A program made the translations under genes and the position numbers. A DNA stretch of 64,000 nucleotides from NCBI GenBank assembly GCA_000467715.1, contig AJFK01001077.1, forward strand, positions 160,104-224,103, given 5' to 3'. The notes beneath the pieces were generated by a model. The model searched no databases, was not told the DNA's origin, and worked only from the letters and a program-made list of their open reading frames with translations. Below are positions 35,960 through 47,265 of the stretch, in pieces. The stretch comes from Hysterium pulicare CBS 123377 (Eukaryota; Ascomycota; Dothideomycetes; Hysteriales; Hysteriaceae). Each line of letters begins with the position of its first letter. The stretch's first letter is position 1.

Positions 35960-37516
35960 TTATTCTTCATAAGCAGCCTCAGCCTTTTTATTAGCCCTTG
36001 TTTCTAAGAGGTGCAATTCCTCCTCTATCTGAGCCATACACTGCCCTTCTCGAAATTCCTCATACCACCTCTTCTGCTCTGCAGCTTCCTTCTCCATTTC
36101 CCTCTCAGCAGCCGTCTTCTCAGCATATTCCCCCTCCCTCTTAATCTGGAGATTCTTATAGAATTGCTCCCAAAACTCCTGCTTCTTGGTGGTGGCAGAC
36201 TTAACTAACTTAGCCTCTTTAGCCTCCGGTCTTTCTTCGAAACCAAGGCAAGGACATGCAAGCGTTTCCCAAAGCTGTAACGTTCGAATAAGCTTTAACA
36301 CTTCCCGCGCAGAAGGCCGATTTTCTCTACGCGGCGCTAGCATTGGTTTGATACATAGGGGGTATATCGCACGACAGGATTCAACACTCCTCCGAGATAT
36401 AACTGAATCGACTAGGGGAAGAACCTCACTGTAGAGTAATGTATTCTGGAGGTTGGTATTTTGAGGCTTGGAGACATGCCATAGCCTTACGAGCTCCCCG
36501 TGAAAGTTCCCGATGCTTCCCCCACTCAGAACTACCAGCATTTCCAAGAAGACGCATCCAAGTGAGAATATGTCCGTGCCTAATCCATGTCTATAGTCTT
36601 CATGATAACGTTGAGCGACCTCAGGAGCTGCATACATATAGGACGTGCGGGCGGGAGAATCTGTCGAGGTCGTTTGTCCAATGATATACTGACCGGATGA
36701 GCTGAAATCCGTGAAGAATATGTCTTCATTTCGGTGTATGATATTCGAGGGTTTGATGTCCTGGTGCCTTATGCCCTTGCTGTGCATAAAGTCCAGAGCA
36801 GAAGCGAGGCAGCCAAACCATGTTTGCAGCCACAGGAGCCGTCCAGCACACTTGGTGACATCAAGGACGTTGCCAGCTTCATTGACACGTAGATCATCCA
36901 GGAAACATTTCAGGTCCATATCCCCTACCGGATACATCAAGATAGAGTAAAATTGTCTTCCACGCCCCGGATCTTCCATATACGTCCCAATAATCTTGAC
37001 AATATGAGGATGAACCAGACTCTCCAATGCATTCACTTCCTGTTCGACAATCGGGAGCAACCGTTTCCTCTCACGAGTTAGGATGGTCACTCGCTTCCGG
37101 ACAAAACTGAGGCCTTGGATCGCAGTTGCAGAGGCCTTAACCTCTTCGACAACACCTAAGCTCCCATGACCAAGCAATCCAAGGCTCTCTAGAGGAATAT
37201 GAGATGGTGCGGGATAGGATGTTCGGTCCCAGATCCATGGACACTCATTTCGAATAGCTTGAATTTCTTTGCATAAATTCTGAGACGTGTCGTAGAAATA
37301 TTGCTGAACATGGTCAAAGGATTGGAGGGACTTGACAACAGGAGACTGAGTGTTATGTGGCTGGCTATGGTGCTGAGATTCTCCTATAACAGAAGTGGGA
37401 GAAATGTATTGGTCTAGATATTCGGGCATATCCTGGAAGTCCTGTAGGGTAAAAAAGAGCTCCTTTCCGGAGGTGAAGGCTTCTAAGGCTTTTTGTCTCC
37501 GCAAGGCAACGTCCAT
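35960..37516 (-). CDS. Divergent serine/threonine protein kinase with coiled-coil tail
   Basis: Kinase domain from about residue 110 to 395. Glycine loop GHGSLGVVEEVKA; lysine in LSFVRKRV; helix-C region ALESLVHPHIVKIIGTY; catalytic loop IRHQDIKPSNII (HQD in place of HRD, Asp and Lys kept); magnesium loop TDFSSSGQ (DFS in place of DFG); APE motif in YAAPEVAQRY; DIFSLGCVFLEML. Activity is possible but the DFS change makes it unsure. The C-terminus (residues about 450-519) is a charged, Glu-rich coiled coil. The first ATG is at 37516 (MDVALRRQKALEAF), but the frame stays open upstream without stop to about 37640, encoding kinase-family-like sequence (SSATERFFEDPPVDCFRLF) and meeting a CTAAGCAG acceptor. 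The true start is probably in a further 5' exon. Confidence 0.82.
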   Translation of the reverse strand: MDVALRRQKALEAFTSGKELFFTLQDFQDMPEYLDQYISPTSVIGESQHHSQPHNTQSPVVKSLQSFDHVQQYFYDTSQNLCKEIQAIRNECPWIWDRTSYPAPSHIPLESLGLLGHGSLGVVEEVKASATAIQGLSFVRKRVTILTRERKRLLPIVEQEVNALESLVHPHIVKIIGTYMEDPGRGRQFYSILMYPVGDMDLKCFLDDLRVNEAGNVLDVTKCAGRLLWLQTWFGCLASALDFMHSKGIRHQDIKPSNIIHRNEDIFFTDFSSSGQYIIGQTTSTDSPARTSYMYAAPEVAQRYHEDYRHGLGTDIFSLGCVFLEMLVVLSGGSIGNFHGELVRLWHVSKPQNTNLQNTLLYSEVLPLVDSVISRRSVESCRAIYPLCIKPMLAPRRENRPSAREVLKLIRTLQLWETLACPCLGFEERPEAKEAKLVKSATTKKQEFWEQFYKNLQIKREGEYAEKTAAEREMEKEAAEQKRWYEEFREGQCMAQIEEELHLLETRANKKAEAAYEE

Positions 37517-38315
37517 TGACGGCTTAAACAAACGAAAGCAATCAACGGGAGGATCTTCGAAAAATCGCTCAGTAGCCGAAGAGTCTCGCCGGTTATTCTT
37601 TGGTATCTTGCGGATTGCGGTGAAGAACGGGAACAGCCTGCTTAGATGTGGATTAGTGGAGTAGAGAAATGGCTTCGCAGTCCCTAGGCCTGTTTGGTGT
37701 CTCGTACCTAGACAGTTGAATCTCGTTGGATAAAGCTACACTTAAATTGCAACATGGTTGGTGAAGAATTACAAGCACAATTCAGAATTCAAAGCCAGGC
37801 TCCGGCGAAAATTGAGGTTCAGCCTCAGCCTCGTCAGGTCAAAGCTGCAAGCCCGCCAGCAGTCCAATCACATTGCCTCGTTTAAAAAGTAGTTAGAATC
37901 GAGGTTAAGACTTCTTCTTTGAATTGATGCCCTGAAAATGTTTTCGCGATATGAAGAATAAGAAACAACACGGCAAGCAAGCACTCTAGCGTTGAAGTTG
38001 AAGTTGATCCTCAAACCACATTACATCGTTGACTGGAAGAAGATTTGGTAAAGCTGTTATTTATGGTTGACTTTTCATTATATGATGTAACGATGTTTCT
38101 TTGATTTCTCGTTCGGCTTCAAGGTCGTTGCCTATTCGTCATTTCGTCACCCTTACGCAGCTATGAGATTATAGTAAATCATTCAAACAGGCCACTGCAA
38201 GTCTTATATTTTCAAGCCATCTTGCCAGTCTATTGCTCTCTCTACACTGCCCAAGTCTCAAAATTTCGGAGTCGGATTCACTATTGTACCTCACTGAACA
38301 CTTCACTGGTCCATC
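37517..38315. other. Intergenic; probable 5' exon of the kinase near 37640-37790
   Basis: The part next to the kinase contains coding-like sequence in frame and, upstream of a GTACGAG donor, another open stretch (VALSNEIQLS) that joins it cleanly, so the kinase gene probably extends to about 37790. I find no initiator ATG for it. The remainder (37800-38315) has no gene I can support. Confidence 0.45.
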
Positions 38316-38584
38316 ATGTCGACCACATCGGTTTTCGACACCGGATTTTGTGAAATACTGCTTGTTCCAATGAGCGTGCTATTAACACCCGTGTCGTTCT
38401 GCCTAGTGAGCACCTGATATCAAAATTGTGATGAATGCCACATGCTAAGCCACTTTAGGTACTTTACTACGGGTGCTTGTACAATCGAAGCAAAGTTCTC
38501 TCCCGTGCCTTCACCGAGAAGCAACTTCGGAGAAGTGACGCGCTGAGGATTGAATTGGATCTATTCGACAAATGGATAAAATGA
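38316..38584 (+). CDS. Small single-helix membrane protein, 71 residues, one intron
   Basis: Not recognised as any known family. Exon 1 (38316-38405) is 30 codons from an ATG and exon 2 (38459-38584) is 41 codons plus stop. The 53-base intron has donor GTGAGC, a TGCTAAG branch-like site and acceptor TTTAG, and keeps frame exactly. The protein has a hydrophobic segment across the junction (ILLVPMSVLLTPVSFCLVLY) predicted as one membrane helix, followed by a basic-amphipathic tail (NRSKVLSRAFTEKQLRRSDA and LDLFDKWIK). With an N-terminal dozen residues before the helix it may be a tail-in membrane peptide. Such genes fall below usual length cut-offs. It could still be chance; expression or conservation would decide. 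Confidence 0.5.
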
Positions 38585-38993
38585 TTGAAACATCTAGAAG
38601 TCCGGGAACCTGAGATAGTCGTAGAGACATGGTTACATCATCCGGCAATTCAGCATCATCTTTTGGAAATTAGGGTGATGGCGGCAGATTTGGGCTTGGA
38701 TAGATAGTTGGAAGGTCGGGATAATGGTGACAGGGGATTTGCTGAGGAAGCTCGGAACGGCTAAGACGGTATCGGGGCTATGTTGCGTTGCAATTATCAC
38801 TGGAAAGATTTAGCCAGTTCTTCTGCAAATACCGGGCTTAAAGACGACGGAGAGAGCAATAGTAGGATAGGGAGAGCGAAGTACGCCGATGAAATTAGAT
38901 CAATGCACCAACTTTCATACCTTCATTATAAACAACAGTTCCATACATCTTTCCCAATTCTCAGCAGAAATGCTCACAGCAAAAACGCCAAGG
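38585..38993. other. Convergent 3' flanks
   Basis: Between the small membrane gene and the mucin-like gene on the other strand. Nothing supported; the plus-strand frame at 38780-39271 mainly overlaps the opposite-strand gene. Confidence 0.6.
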
Positions 38994-39985
38994 TTATCTA
39001 CGCCCAGGCAACTCATACGGCTGACGCTGATTGGGTTCTAGTTCGTACGGTGGATGTGTTACTCCCTGCATCCCTGAATTTGGACCCTTCGGCCAGTACT
39101 CTGCTTGTGGCGGAGGTGCACTATCAAGTCGATTACTCGATCTTCTTCCAATACTCCAGCCTAGATATACGATGGCTGCAATTAAGGCTACACCAAGTAC
39201 AGTACCAACGGCGATTCCTGCTTTCGCTCCGGTGGATAACCCATTGTTTGAGGGAGCGCCTGTGGCACTAGGAGATGACGTTACGCTAGCCGTGCTAGCC
39301 GTATTAGAAGCAGTATTGAAAGTGGGAGTGGAAGTAGACGGTGAACTACTCGAGCTCGTCGAGGACGTTGATATTGTCGTGACCTTGGTCGGATTACGTT
39401 AGTCATACTCCACTAGCTGACGAAGAGAGCTCTATGATGGATAGTCCAGAACTCACAAGGTCAGCGGCTCGAAATCTGATCTGAACGCTATATGCATTTG
39501 CTCCTCCCCCCGGACCGTCTGGATTGACAACTGTTCCCGTAGACACCTTAAGCGTATGCGAGAACGTTGAAGACACCGCGGAAGTACATCCTAGAGTTGT
39601 TTCCCAAGCATATGGCCCAGGTTCGCCCTGGCAAGAGAATCCTCTGCGCAACAATAATCCGATTAGCCTGTGCTCTTATCGTAGATGCGTCTGATCAAGA
39701 GTAGATGGTGGAGAGCTTAGAATTGGGGGCCAAAACTGACGTAGGACAGCAAGTGACAATGGTAGTAGTCTCACCGCTCACAGCTTGGGATGAAGTGCAT
39801 GCACTTGAGTATCCATTTGGGCAATACAGTCCTGGAGAGTAATAGAACGAAGAAGTCGGTTGGTAAGAAGGTGGAAGGCACGAGCTATATCCTGTTCCGC
39901 CGAGCAATTCGTAACTTCCCATCCACCATGTATCTTGCGTACATTGCGACGGAGGGGTAAACGTAGTGGTGAGCGGTATTGACAT
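38994..39985 (-). CDS. Mucin-like single-pass membrane protein
   Basis: Three exons. The N-terminal part (MSIPLTTTFTPPSQCTQDTW, then GSYELLGG and CCPTGFSCQGEPGPYAWET) is a cysteine-containing ectodomain found in many Pezizomycotina proteins of unknown function that begin the same way and lack a classical signal peptide. After an intron comes a Ser/Thr-rich stalk (TSSTSSSSSPSTSTPTFNTA), then KAGIAVGTVLGVALIAAIVY as the membrane helix, an RR stop-transfer signal (SIGRRSSNRLD) and a Pro-rich cytosolic tail. The layout recalls Mid2/Wsc-type wall sensors, but no WSC domain is visible. The intron after GFSC exon start (acceptor TTGCGCAG) and the one before VTTIST both restore frame. Confidence 0.82.
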
Positions 39986-40473
39986 AGCGATCTGAGGTCT
40001 ATGATGAGAAAAAGAGAGAGATGAAGTGAAGAAAGAAGAAGGCGAGGTTCAGCCTTGCCCCTCTTGAAGGATCAGCAAGCCACAGTTCCAGCCTTGTCAT
40101 CGTACGCGCCCCTTTTATCTATCCTCACGCAAGAGCGTATATTGAAAGCAGTTACTGGATGTTTCATAGGAGCTCTTTAGTTAGTGACACTTCCCTGAGA
40201 CTGTGATATTTTTAGGCATCTAGTGTTCGAGATTCAATTTGAGAAACAGGTATCTAAGTACTTATTGGTTTACTTCATCAGCAAGTACGGATTCATTGGG
40301 CATCCCATCAAGATTTGAGCTAACATACATGATGTATCGCTACTTGCATTTATATGTCCATTCTTAAAGAAGGTGGAGTGGTCCCATATTGATCCCGATA
40401 GCATTGCTCCATATCTGGACAGCTTTGAACCGATTAGCAAAACTCTCTTCGCTGGTCGATACTTTTCGACTTA
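39986..40473. other. Intergenic, promoter of mucin-like gene
   Basis: No gene supported. The stretch immediately upstream (40000-40060) is purine-rich on the plus strand, i.e. CT-rich on the coding strand, like other leaders in the window. Confidence 0.5.
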
Positions 40474-41501
40474 CTATACAGGCTCTCTCCCGAAAATAAC
40501 GTGCCAAAGATACTCCAATACCCTGCCAGAGATAAAGTCATCTAGCGGCGTATCCAGTAGCCACCTTAGAAACCTCTTATACTCGTCCTCTGACCCTTTC
40601 AGTACTTGATCTCTCGAGACAGCGAATTGCGCGCAGCACGGCGTAGCAATGACCGTAGGCACATCATCATTCCCGAAGAGTTCAGCCCACGCGCCTGCCA
40701 TGGCACGTTCCTGTGGCCTCAGCGGATGGAATTCCTCAACTGGTCGGAACGGTTGGATTTCTGCGGGACAGCCCGGACTCAGAATACATCGTAGATTTAT
40801 ATAGCCTGTTCGCTGAACGTAATCATTCTTGAGAGCTTTAATGGTTGCAACGTTATCAAAGTCCAAGTCCTCTGCATCGCGCGATCCGTGATGGTGTCTT
40901 TGATGACTATGCAAGAATACAATTGTTGTTGGAAGATTCGAGTAGTTGTCTATGATATAAGAAAGGTAGGCGTTCGCCTCACGGCCTTTGTTCATGCTCG
41001 TCTGAAGTGCCGCATGTGGATCATTGACAGTGTAAATGGCAATCTGCCAGCTTCAGTGGCCGGTTTGGTCAGAATTCAGTGGATAAGGTGAGAGTGTAGC
41101 TTCGAAGCTTACTCTGGGAAGTTCTCGTTAACCCAACTCGTGTCTTCCCCTTTCAATTTTGCCACTACGAGAACTTTATCTGGAACGGTTGTCGAAGAGG
41201 CCTCTAATGCGACTTCCAGAGGTATTTCGGTGGCGGTAGATTCGGAGTGAATTTTAGGCCTGATACTTCATCAATACTCACGTGAACATGAGGAAGGGTC
41301 AAATAGTCTTCGTATCTCATACCTGGGAGTTGGCAAGGAGGAATCTGGATGATTTCGAAATAAGTCCTCTGCATAGTGAGTGGCATTGGCAAAGGAGCGT
41401 AAGCTGTCGACAGTGAAAGGCCGAAAGTTGAACAGAATCACAAGGAGAAAGAAGGCGAGTGCAATCGACAAAGCGAAAACCTTACGACGAAGATTAATCA
41501 T
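40474..41501 (-). CDS. DUF3431 family protein, type II membrane
   Basis: Fungal DUF3431 protein, probably Golgi or secretory-pathway, glycosyltransferase-like in context but of unproven activity. It starts at the ATG at 41501 (MINLRRKVFALSIALAFFLL), a signal-anchor helix preceded by Arg and Lys. Exon 2 encodes TEIPLEVALEASS and VLVVAKLKGEDTSWVNENFP; exon 3 encodes WQIAIYTVND, SYIIDNYSNLPTTIVFLHSH, HHHGSRDAEDLDFDNV and GYINLRCILSPGCPAEI, the family signature. Both introns are GT-AG in frame. The C-terminus (DEYKRFLRWLLDTPLDDFIS and WHVIFG) matches the family end. About 280 residues. Confidence 0.86.
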
Positions 41502-42209
41502 ATCGCCGAAAGCCAAAGCTGCCAACGACACGCTTTATCCAAATTGCCTCGAAGGAGAAGTACTGGGGGTGCAAGTAGTGAGGGATGGCGGCATGACTGT
41601 GCTTGATGGCTATGGCGCTTTGCGACCAGCGCGTATTGTGCTTGAGAAGGCTTGATTGTATCGAAGGGCGTTTGCTTGCATATCGTGAGATTTTCGTATC
41701 GTCAAGCCGACACATCGTGATTTCTACAGCTCTGTTCCTGAATGGAGAATGTTACTTTCAGCAAAGAAGGACTGACATTGAAGTCCCCTGCGCTGCCCCA
41801 CTTACATACTTAGCTAAGCTATCCCTTCCACTCGCCACGAGAAAGGATTGCGAAAACGGCTACGATGGTGTTGACACTCGAGCGCGTAGTTTACGTTCAA
41901 TTCATAGCAAAGTTATCGAGACTTAGACGTCTGGATACATATGGCGCGGTCGGAGTCAGAATAAAACACATTTAACTCAAAATGTTCCCAAACGAAGCTC
42001 GTGAACAAAGCTGTGGATGACTCAGGTGGTATGAACGAAGCGACTAGACGTGACTAAAGCTGGGAAAGTGTTTGTCTCCGGTAGGTGACATGAAAGAAAC
42101 GGCTAGCCACTCCTGTGGGTGATTGTACACAAACAAATACGCTCTACAGTTTCTGTTCCACAAGTTGATAATCTTCACCGAAAAGCTACCAACTCTAAAC
42201 TTCATCAGT
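41502..42209. other. Intergenic
   Basis: Divergent region between the DUF3431 gene and the F-box-like pseudogene. Open frames at 41380-41655 and 41603-41926 have no homology. I see nothing else. Confidence 0.6.
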
Positions 42210-43130
42210 ATGGATATCCAACTCATGGCTACCACGACACCTCCCCGGGCCTCACTCTTAGGTCTTCCCCGGGAGCTTCGCAACAACATCTACTCCTTTC
42301 TCTTCTCAGAACGACAATACGAACGAGTATTCGTACCAAATGAATGCCCCAACTCTTCACCCATATCATCACCCCACATCCTTAACCAGGCTCGAACGCT
42401 GAGGTTCCGCGTCGAACAAGCTCCAATTGCGGCGCTCTTCCTAGTGAATCGAAAACTCCACGAGGAGTACTCCGCGGAGGCATTGCGGGATCTCAAAGTT
42501 AGTGTCGACTACTAGCCCAGTCTTGCGATTAGATGGCCTTTAGAGCTGGAGCTGGAGTTCTTGAACCAAGGGGAAGACATGATTCCTGCGCTTTTATCCA
42601 AAGTCAAACATGTGGATTTTCTAGCTTGTGCTCATCAAGCTGCATTGGGGTTGCTATATCATCTCCACGATATCCTTGACGTTTTTGGTAGAGGAAACTC
42701 GACTCTGAAGAGCGTTAGGGTGGCTCTATCTATCATGGACATCCGTGCCGATCGTGCTGAGGTTGCTTGCCAGGCATCTGGCCGGCGTTACCAGTCCACC
42801 TTTCCGATTGCACGGTTGCTGCAATATGTTCTGCGTGGATTTCCCTTACAGCAGCACCAACGAAGCGTTAGGGTACGAAGACGTACGGTGCGATGGGAGG
42901 GTACTGATAGTGATGATGGTATTGATAGCGATGATGATGGCCCTTTGTGGACTACGATCTGCACCAATGGGGTATTCTTGTATGCACCCAGTGATTTGAA
43001 GGATATGGAGGCATTGAGATGGGACAAGGAGGAGGTTAACAGAACTACTGAATTTGTATGGCAATTCAATGATGACGAACTCGTTGACGAGGAGGATCCG
43101 CTGGTGCAGACATTGGGTGTTTGGGTTTAG
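42210..43130 (+). pseudogene. F-box-like/2EXR-type protein gene interrupted by TAG
   Basis: The frame from ATG 42210 (MDIQLMATTTPPRASLLGLP, then RELRNNIYSFLFSERQYERV) is the N-terminal F-box-like motif of a large fungal family, with the usual AALFLVNRKLHEEYSAEALR next. A TAG at 42513 follows LKVSVDY. The same frame stays open after it for 205 codons (from RWPLELELEFLNQGEDMIPA to VQTLGVWV) with family-like features (SKVKHVDFLAC, LKSVRVALSIMD). I tested splicing around the TAG: the only intron-like signals (GTTAGT to ATTAG or TTTAG, 35 or 46 bases) put the downstream part out of frame. So it is a nonsense-interrupted gene, a recent pseudogene, or a sequence error. Confidence 0.6.
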
Positions 43131-43576
43131 ATATGGATGTGTACAGGAGGTCGTTATCCCTTTTGAGACAGCACAAAGAAACAAAGCGAAGACGATTCAG
43201 CTAGAGTGGTCATGTTGATGCTGCTAGTTACTTTTTGTAGAGGTTTCTCTAGGAATTCGCAGGATCGGAGACGGCAGTATGAGAGGGGCTTCATAGTGAA
43301 TGCAAAGTCATTCCCTGTTGCTCTTTCTGTTTCACTTCTGTTAGAGCCTTGCTTAGAGAGATGTTGAAGTTTGGATGTTTTGATCAGATGTTTTGTGTGA
43401 CTGTTGATATTAGTGTTAGATAATCGAATGGAAGAGCGGAGGTTCAACTTTGCCAAGCCTTCGATACGGCTGATTGGTCGAGGACTACGTTTCAACCTCT
43501 CACTTCCTCCGAGACAAATAACTTCGCCAACTACATCTAAATCCTACCCCTTCCGGGCTTGCTATAACGAACTCTA
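43131..43576. other. Intergenic, SEC5 promoter
   Basis: Upstream of SEC5; no gene supported. CT-rich near 43490-43560. Confidence 0.5.
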
Positions 43577-46500
43577 ATGGATCGCATGGAGCCCATACTC
43601 AAGAACAAATACAATATTCCTACTCTCTACCCCTCCGAATGGCCCGCCGAGAAAGACCTAAGCTCCGACGAAGATGAATACCTACCCAAGCCCTCCGCTG
43701 TGGGCTCCGTTCGGAAGTCCAACCGTTTTTCTGTGCTAGAGCGCAGTAGCAGTGCACGGAAACCACTACCAGGAGCAGAGAAGACCCGTGATGGCTTGGA
43801 GAATATTGTTCAAAAAGATGAACAGGATCCGCTGGGAGCATTTCCTAGCGTTGTCCAAGTGCTGCGACAGCGGGGACTACCCGTAGAGGATGATATGAAG
43901 CTACGTGAGTATGTGCGCTCATCGTATTTGGGCTGTCTAATACTGGCAATAGGGAACCGCTTTCTCCTCTCCTCCACAACCTTCTCGCCTTCGCTGTTCC
44001 TATCGCAAGTTCATAACAATGCCTCTACCGACTCGCTTCTGCAAGGCCTAGACTTTCTCTCGCGCTCCATAGAAAAGAAATCAGCTTCTCTCAAGCTCCT
44101 AGTTGAGTCTAATTTCGACCGCTTCGTTCGGGCAAAAGCAACAATTGACAATGTGTACAATGAAATGCGCGACCAGGGCCAAGAGCCGGAGTCACCACAG
44201 CGTCGACCTCATTCCCGCCATGCTAGCAGATCTAGTGTTTCCGGAAGAAATGCTAGTATCTCTTTTAGCCAAGGAATAGGGACCACATTAAAACCAGTGC
44301 CCAGCGACAAGAAAAAGAACGCTCTCGTGAAAGAAAGTGAATATGGCGTACAGGGAATTAAAGCGCCGCTGTTGGAAGTTGCCGTCAAGGCTGAAGAGGT
44401 CTGGGGTCCGGCGCTGGGCGGTCGGGAGAAAGAAGAGATGTTGAAAGCAATATTAGCTTCGGTAGAGAAGAACCGCGGTCTTTTTGAAGTCGGGTCTGCT
44501 TTACAAGATGCCATTAAACGGAAGGATAACGAATCAATCATTGAAGAATTCACCAAGGCTCGGAGGTACGCCGATGATGCAAAAATCTTAGTTGAAGAAG
44601 CCAACTACCGACGGGCTCAGCTTACCGATGCTGAAGTGCACCAAATCATTGTGACTGCCAGGATGTGGTCAGATGTGGAAAACCAGGTCGAATCGTTTAA
44701 GCGCGACGCCTGGCGGAGACTGACTGGGATGCATTTTAACAAACAAGGCCTGGCAGCTCTTAATGAGGAGGGCAAACCAGAGCAGCATATGGAACTCATA
44801 TCTGTCATGCTTGAACTGGGCGTGGAGGACAATCCCATTTGGATCTGGCTACTTAGTCGTTATGACTACCTAAAGAACAGGATCACGGCCACCTGCGAAC
44901 GCTCGAAAGTCGAGATAGAGATTCTGCGTCGGCATCTCGCCAATGGCGAGAAACCTAGTTTACGAATGCTAGCGACATACCTCCGCTCCATCGCTAATCG
45001 AAGTCCTCCTGACGACTCTAGTACAATTGATTCGGCAAAGGTACTGGAGTTTTGGGAACATGTATACGGCTCAATGACAACCTTACTTTCTACCCAAGGC
45101 GGCATTCTAGGCGAAGTAATTGAATACTGGGAAATAGCACGTTCCTTCATCGACGGCAAAGCGCAAAAGAACCTCCCCATGGGCTTTAGCGGGCAAAGCA
45201 AGCAACACCACCGCCTTTCAACAGATGGTGTCCGCGAACTCGAAAAGGGTGTCATCGAGCTAATCAACGTCATCCGCGAACATATCTTCTCCTTTTTTTC
45301 CGAACCCCCCATTGAAGACATCTCCCTCCTCTTCTCTCCCCTTCCACTCACCCCTCTAACCCCCAAAACGCCTCTCTCGGCCGCCCTCTCACCGCTCGAC
45401 ACCCGCTTCCGCTTCGACGCAAACAACATTCCTCCTCCCTCCCCTTCCCGTGGCGAAACGTGGGAGAAGTACGCCTTCTGGCCACCATACTCTAATGCCA
45501 TCAGCGGGGTGCACTACCTCTCCAAAACTCTTATCCTCATCGGCGCCGCAGCCAGCGAAATGGCCTCTCTACGAATCCCTGAACCAACCTCCAGCACGCG
45601 CCTAACCGAACAACTCCGCACCCTCGTCGCCGGCGTACGCGAACGTTGCGTTCAAGCCGTCTGTGCCTCCTGGAACGCCGACGCCGAGAACAACAAAGTT
45701 TTAGAGGATTGGACACGGGATCCCGATCGTCGCGACTTGACTTGCATGCCGAAGAGATTTATGGGATTGGAAGGGTACATGCTGAGTCATTTGCAGAAGA
45801 TCATGTATGTGAGTGAATCGAGGAGGAAAGAGGGCAGTGAGGATGTTTTGGCGCCTCCTAGTGCGAGGCTGTTGCAGCTTGTGAGGAGTCAATTTGTCAC
45901 GAGTCTTTACAAGACGTTGAGTGGGATGGTGGAGAATGCGGAAAAAGGGAAGAGAGCGTTGTCGGGTATGGGGATAGTGGAAGAGGAGGATGATTTGGTT
46001 GTGGGAAGTCAGGAGAAGCCTGGCGAGGATTTAGGTTTGAGTAGGATTGATGCGGGAAAACAGGTATGTGTTATCCATTTCATTCGTCTCAGTATATTCG
46101 TACAGAGCTATGGAAAGTTTGTCCGCTCATTTTCAATACTTCCTTCTCAATTTTCCACGAACATCGCAAAAAAAACTTCCTGTTCAGACGAATCCCCAAA
46201 ACATACAAGGGGTATCATAACAACCACCCAACAAAAAAATATACTAATGAATGTATCGCACCACAGTCCATCCGCCTCCTCCTAACCCTTTCCTCCCTCT
46301 CCTCTCTCGACAAAGAAATAATCCCCCACCTCCTCTCCCTCTTCGAATCCTCCTTCAGCAGCACCCTCATCGACGAAACGAATCAAATCCGCGATGTCCT
46401 CTCGCAAATCGACGCCCGCCTCTTCAAAACGTACACGAAACCCATCTGCGACCGTCTCACGCACACCATCAACGCCGGCATCTTCTCCCCGACCTGGGCG

Positions 46501-46995
46501 CCCGCCATAAAAGGAGGCGCGGCAAACCGAGAACCGAGTCCGTTTGTGTACAGCGTTTTGCTGGATTTGGTTATTATTCATACGGAGGTGTCGACGACGG
46601 CTCCGCCCTTGACACCTAGGATCCTTAGACAGTTGTTTGAACATCTCATTCTCTCGCTCATAGACTCGTATCGTCGTCTCCCACGTTGCACGCTCGATCA
46701 ACTGGCTCAAGCTACTCTGGATGTAGAGTTTGTCTCGCAGACTCTCACGGCTTATACGACTGAGAAAGTCGGCGATGTGCAGAGCGAGATCTATCAAGTC
46801 CTCGATGGTAAAACGGATAATTCTGCGAGGGTGAAGTTGCAGGATGAGTTGCCGCTTTTGAGAGGGGTGTTGAAGAAATTGAGAGAGACGACGAAGGCCG
46901 AGTTTGCGTGTTTTAGACGCGTGAAGAGGGGTACGGTGGGGGATGTGAGGGATAGAGGGGAGAGAGAGAGTCGGGCGGCAAGTAGAGCTAGTTGA
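43577..46995 (+). CDS. SEC5: Exocyst complex component Sec5
   Basis: Subunit of the octameric exocyst that tethers secretory vesicles at growing hyphal tips. The start MDRMEPILKNKYNIPTLYPS precedes a family-typical N-terminus; intron 1 (after MKL) leads to NRFLLSSTTFSPSLFLSQVH, and FLSRSIEKKSASLKLLVESN with FDRFVRAKATIDNVYNEM is the conserved Sec5 core. The body is a helical-rod CATCHR fold. A second intron (about 46062-46266) joins AGKQ to SIRLLLTLSSLSSLDK. The C-terminus is Arg-rich and low complexity. About 1,050 residues, usual for filamentous fungi. Nothing is missing. The frame happens to stay open through intron 2, so retention would insert a long unrelated stretch; splicing is much the better reading. 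Confidence 0.93.
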
Positions 46996-47265
46996 TCGAT
47001 TTAAGTTCGTTGTCGAGTTTTGCTAATGATATTCGTTTTGGATTAGATTCGAGATTGGATGGCGCAATTTGATATATAGCTTCGACAGGTCGTCTCGGAG
47101 GTTGGCGTGTCCCCTTGGTTACAACTACGGTGTTTGACGATTTGTTCTGGCTCAGGTTTGGACGTCCTCCAGAGTCACCCGAAAATCCTTTCCTTAGGCC
47201 CATATTTTCATAGGCGTTGCTATATTGGCTTCAGAGTCAAAACAATACCAATGAGTCCGTTCAGA
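46996..47265. other. Convergent 3' flanks
   Basis: Short region between SEC5 and the repeat-rich gene; no gene. Confidence 0.6.

Noticed and set aside
15796-42515. Reassigned TAG codon in this genome
   Set aside because: HOG1, CUL1, AVL9 and IDH2 all end at TAG exactly where their families end, so TAG is a normal stop.
42499-42544. A 35- or 46-base intron removing the TAG in the F-box-like gene
   Set aside because: Both candidate lengths shift the downstream half out of its open frame, and 35 bases is below normal intron size.
46066-46266. Coding continuation of SEC5 through intron 2
   Set aside because: Although the frame stays open, the segment has no family similarity and is bounded by GTATGT and CCACAG signals that join conserved exons.
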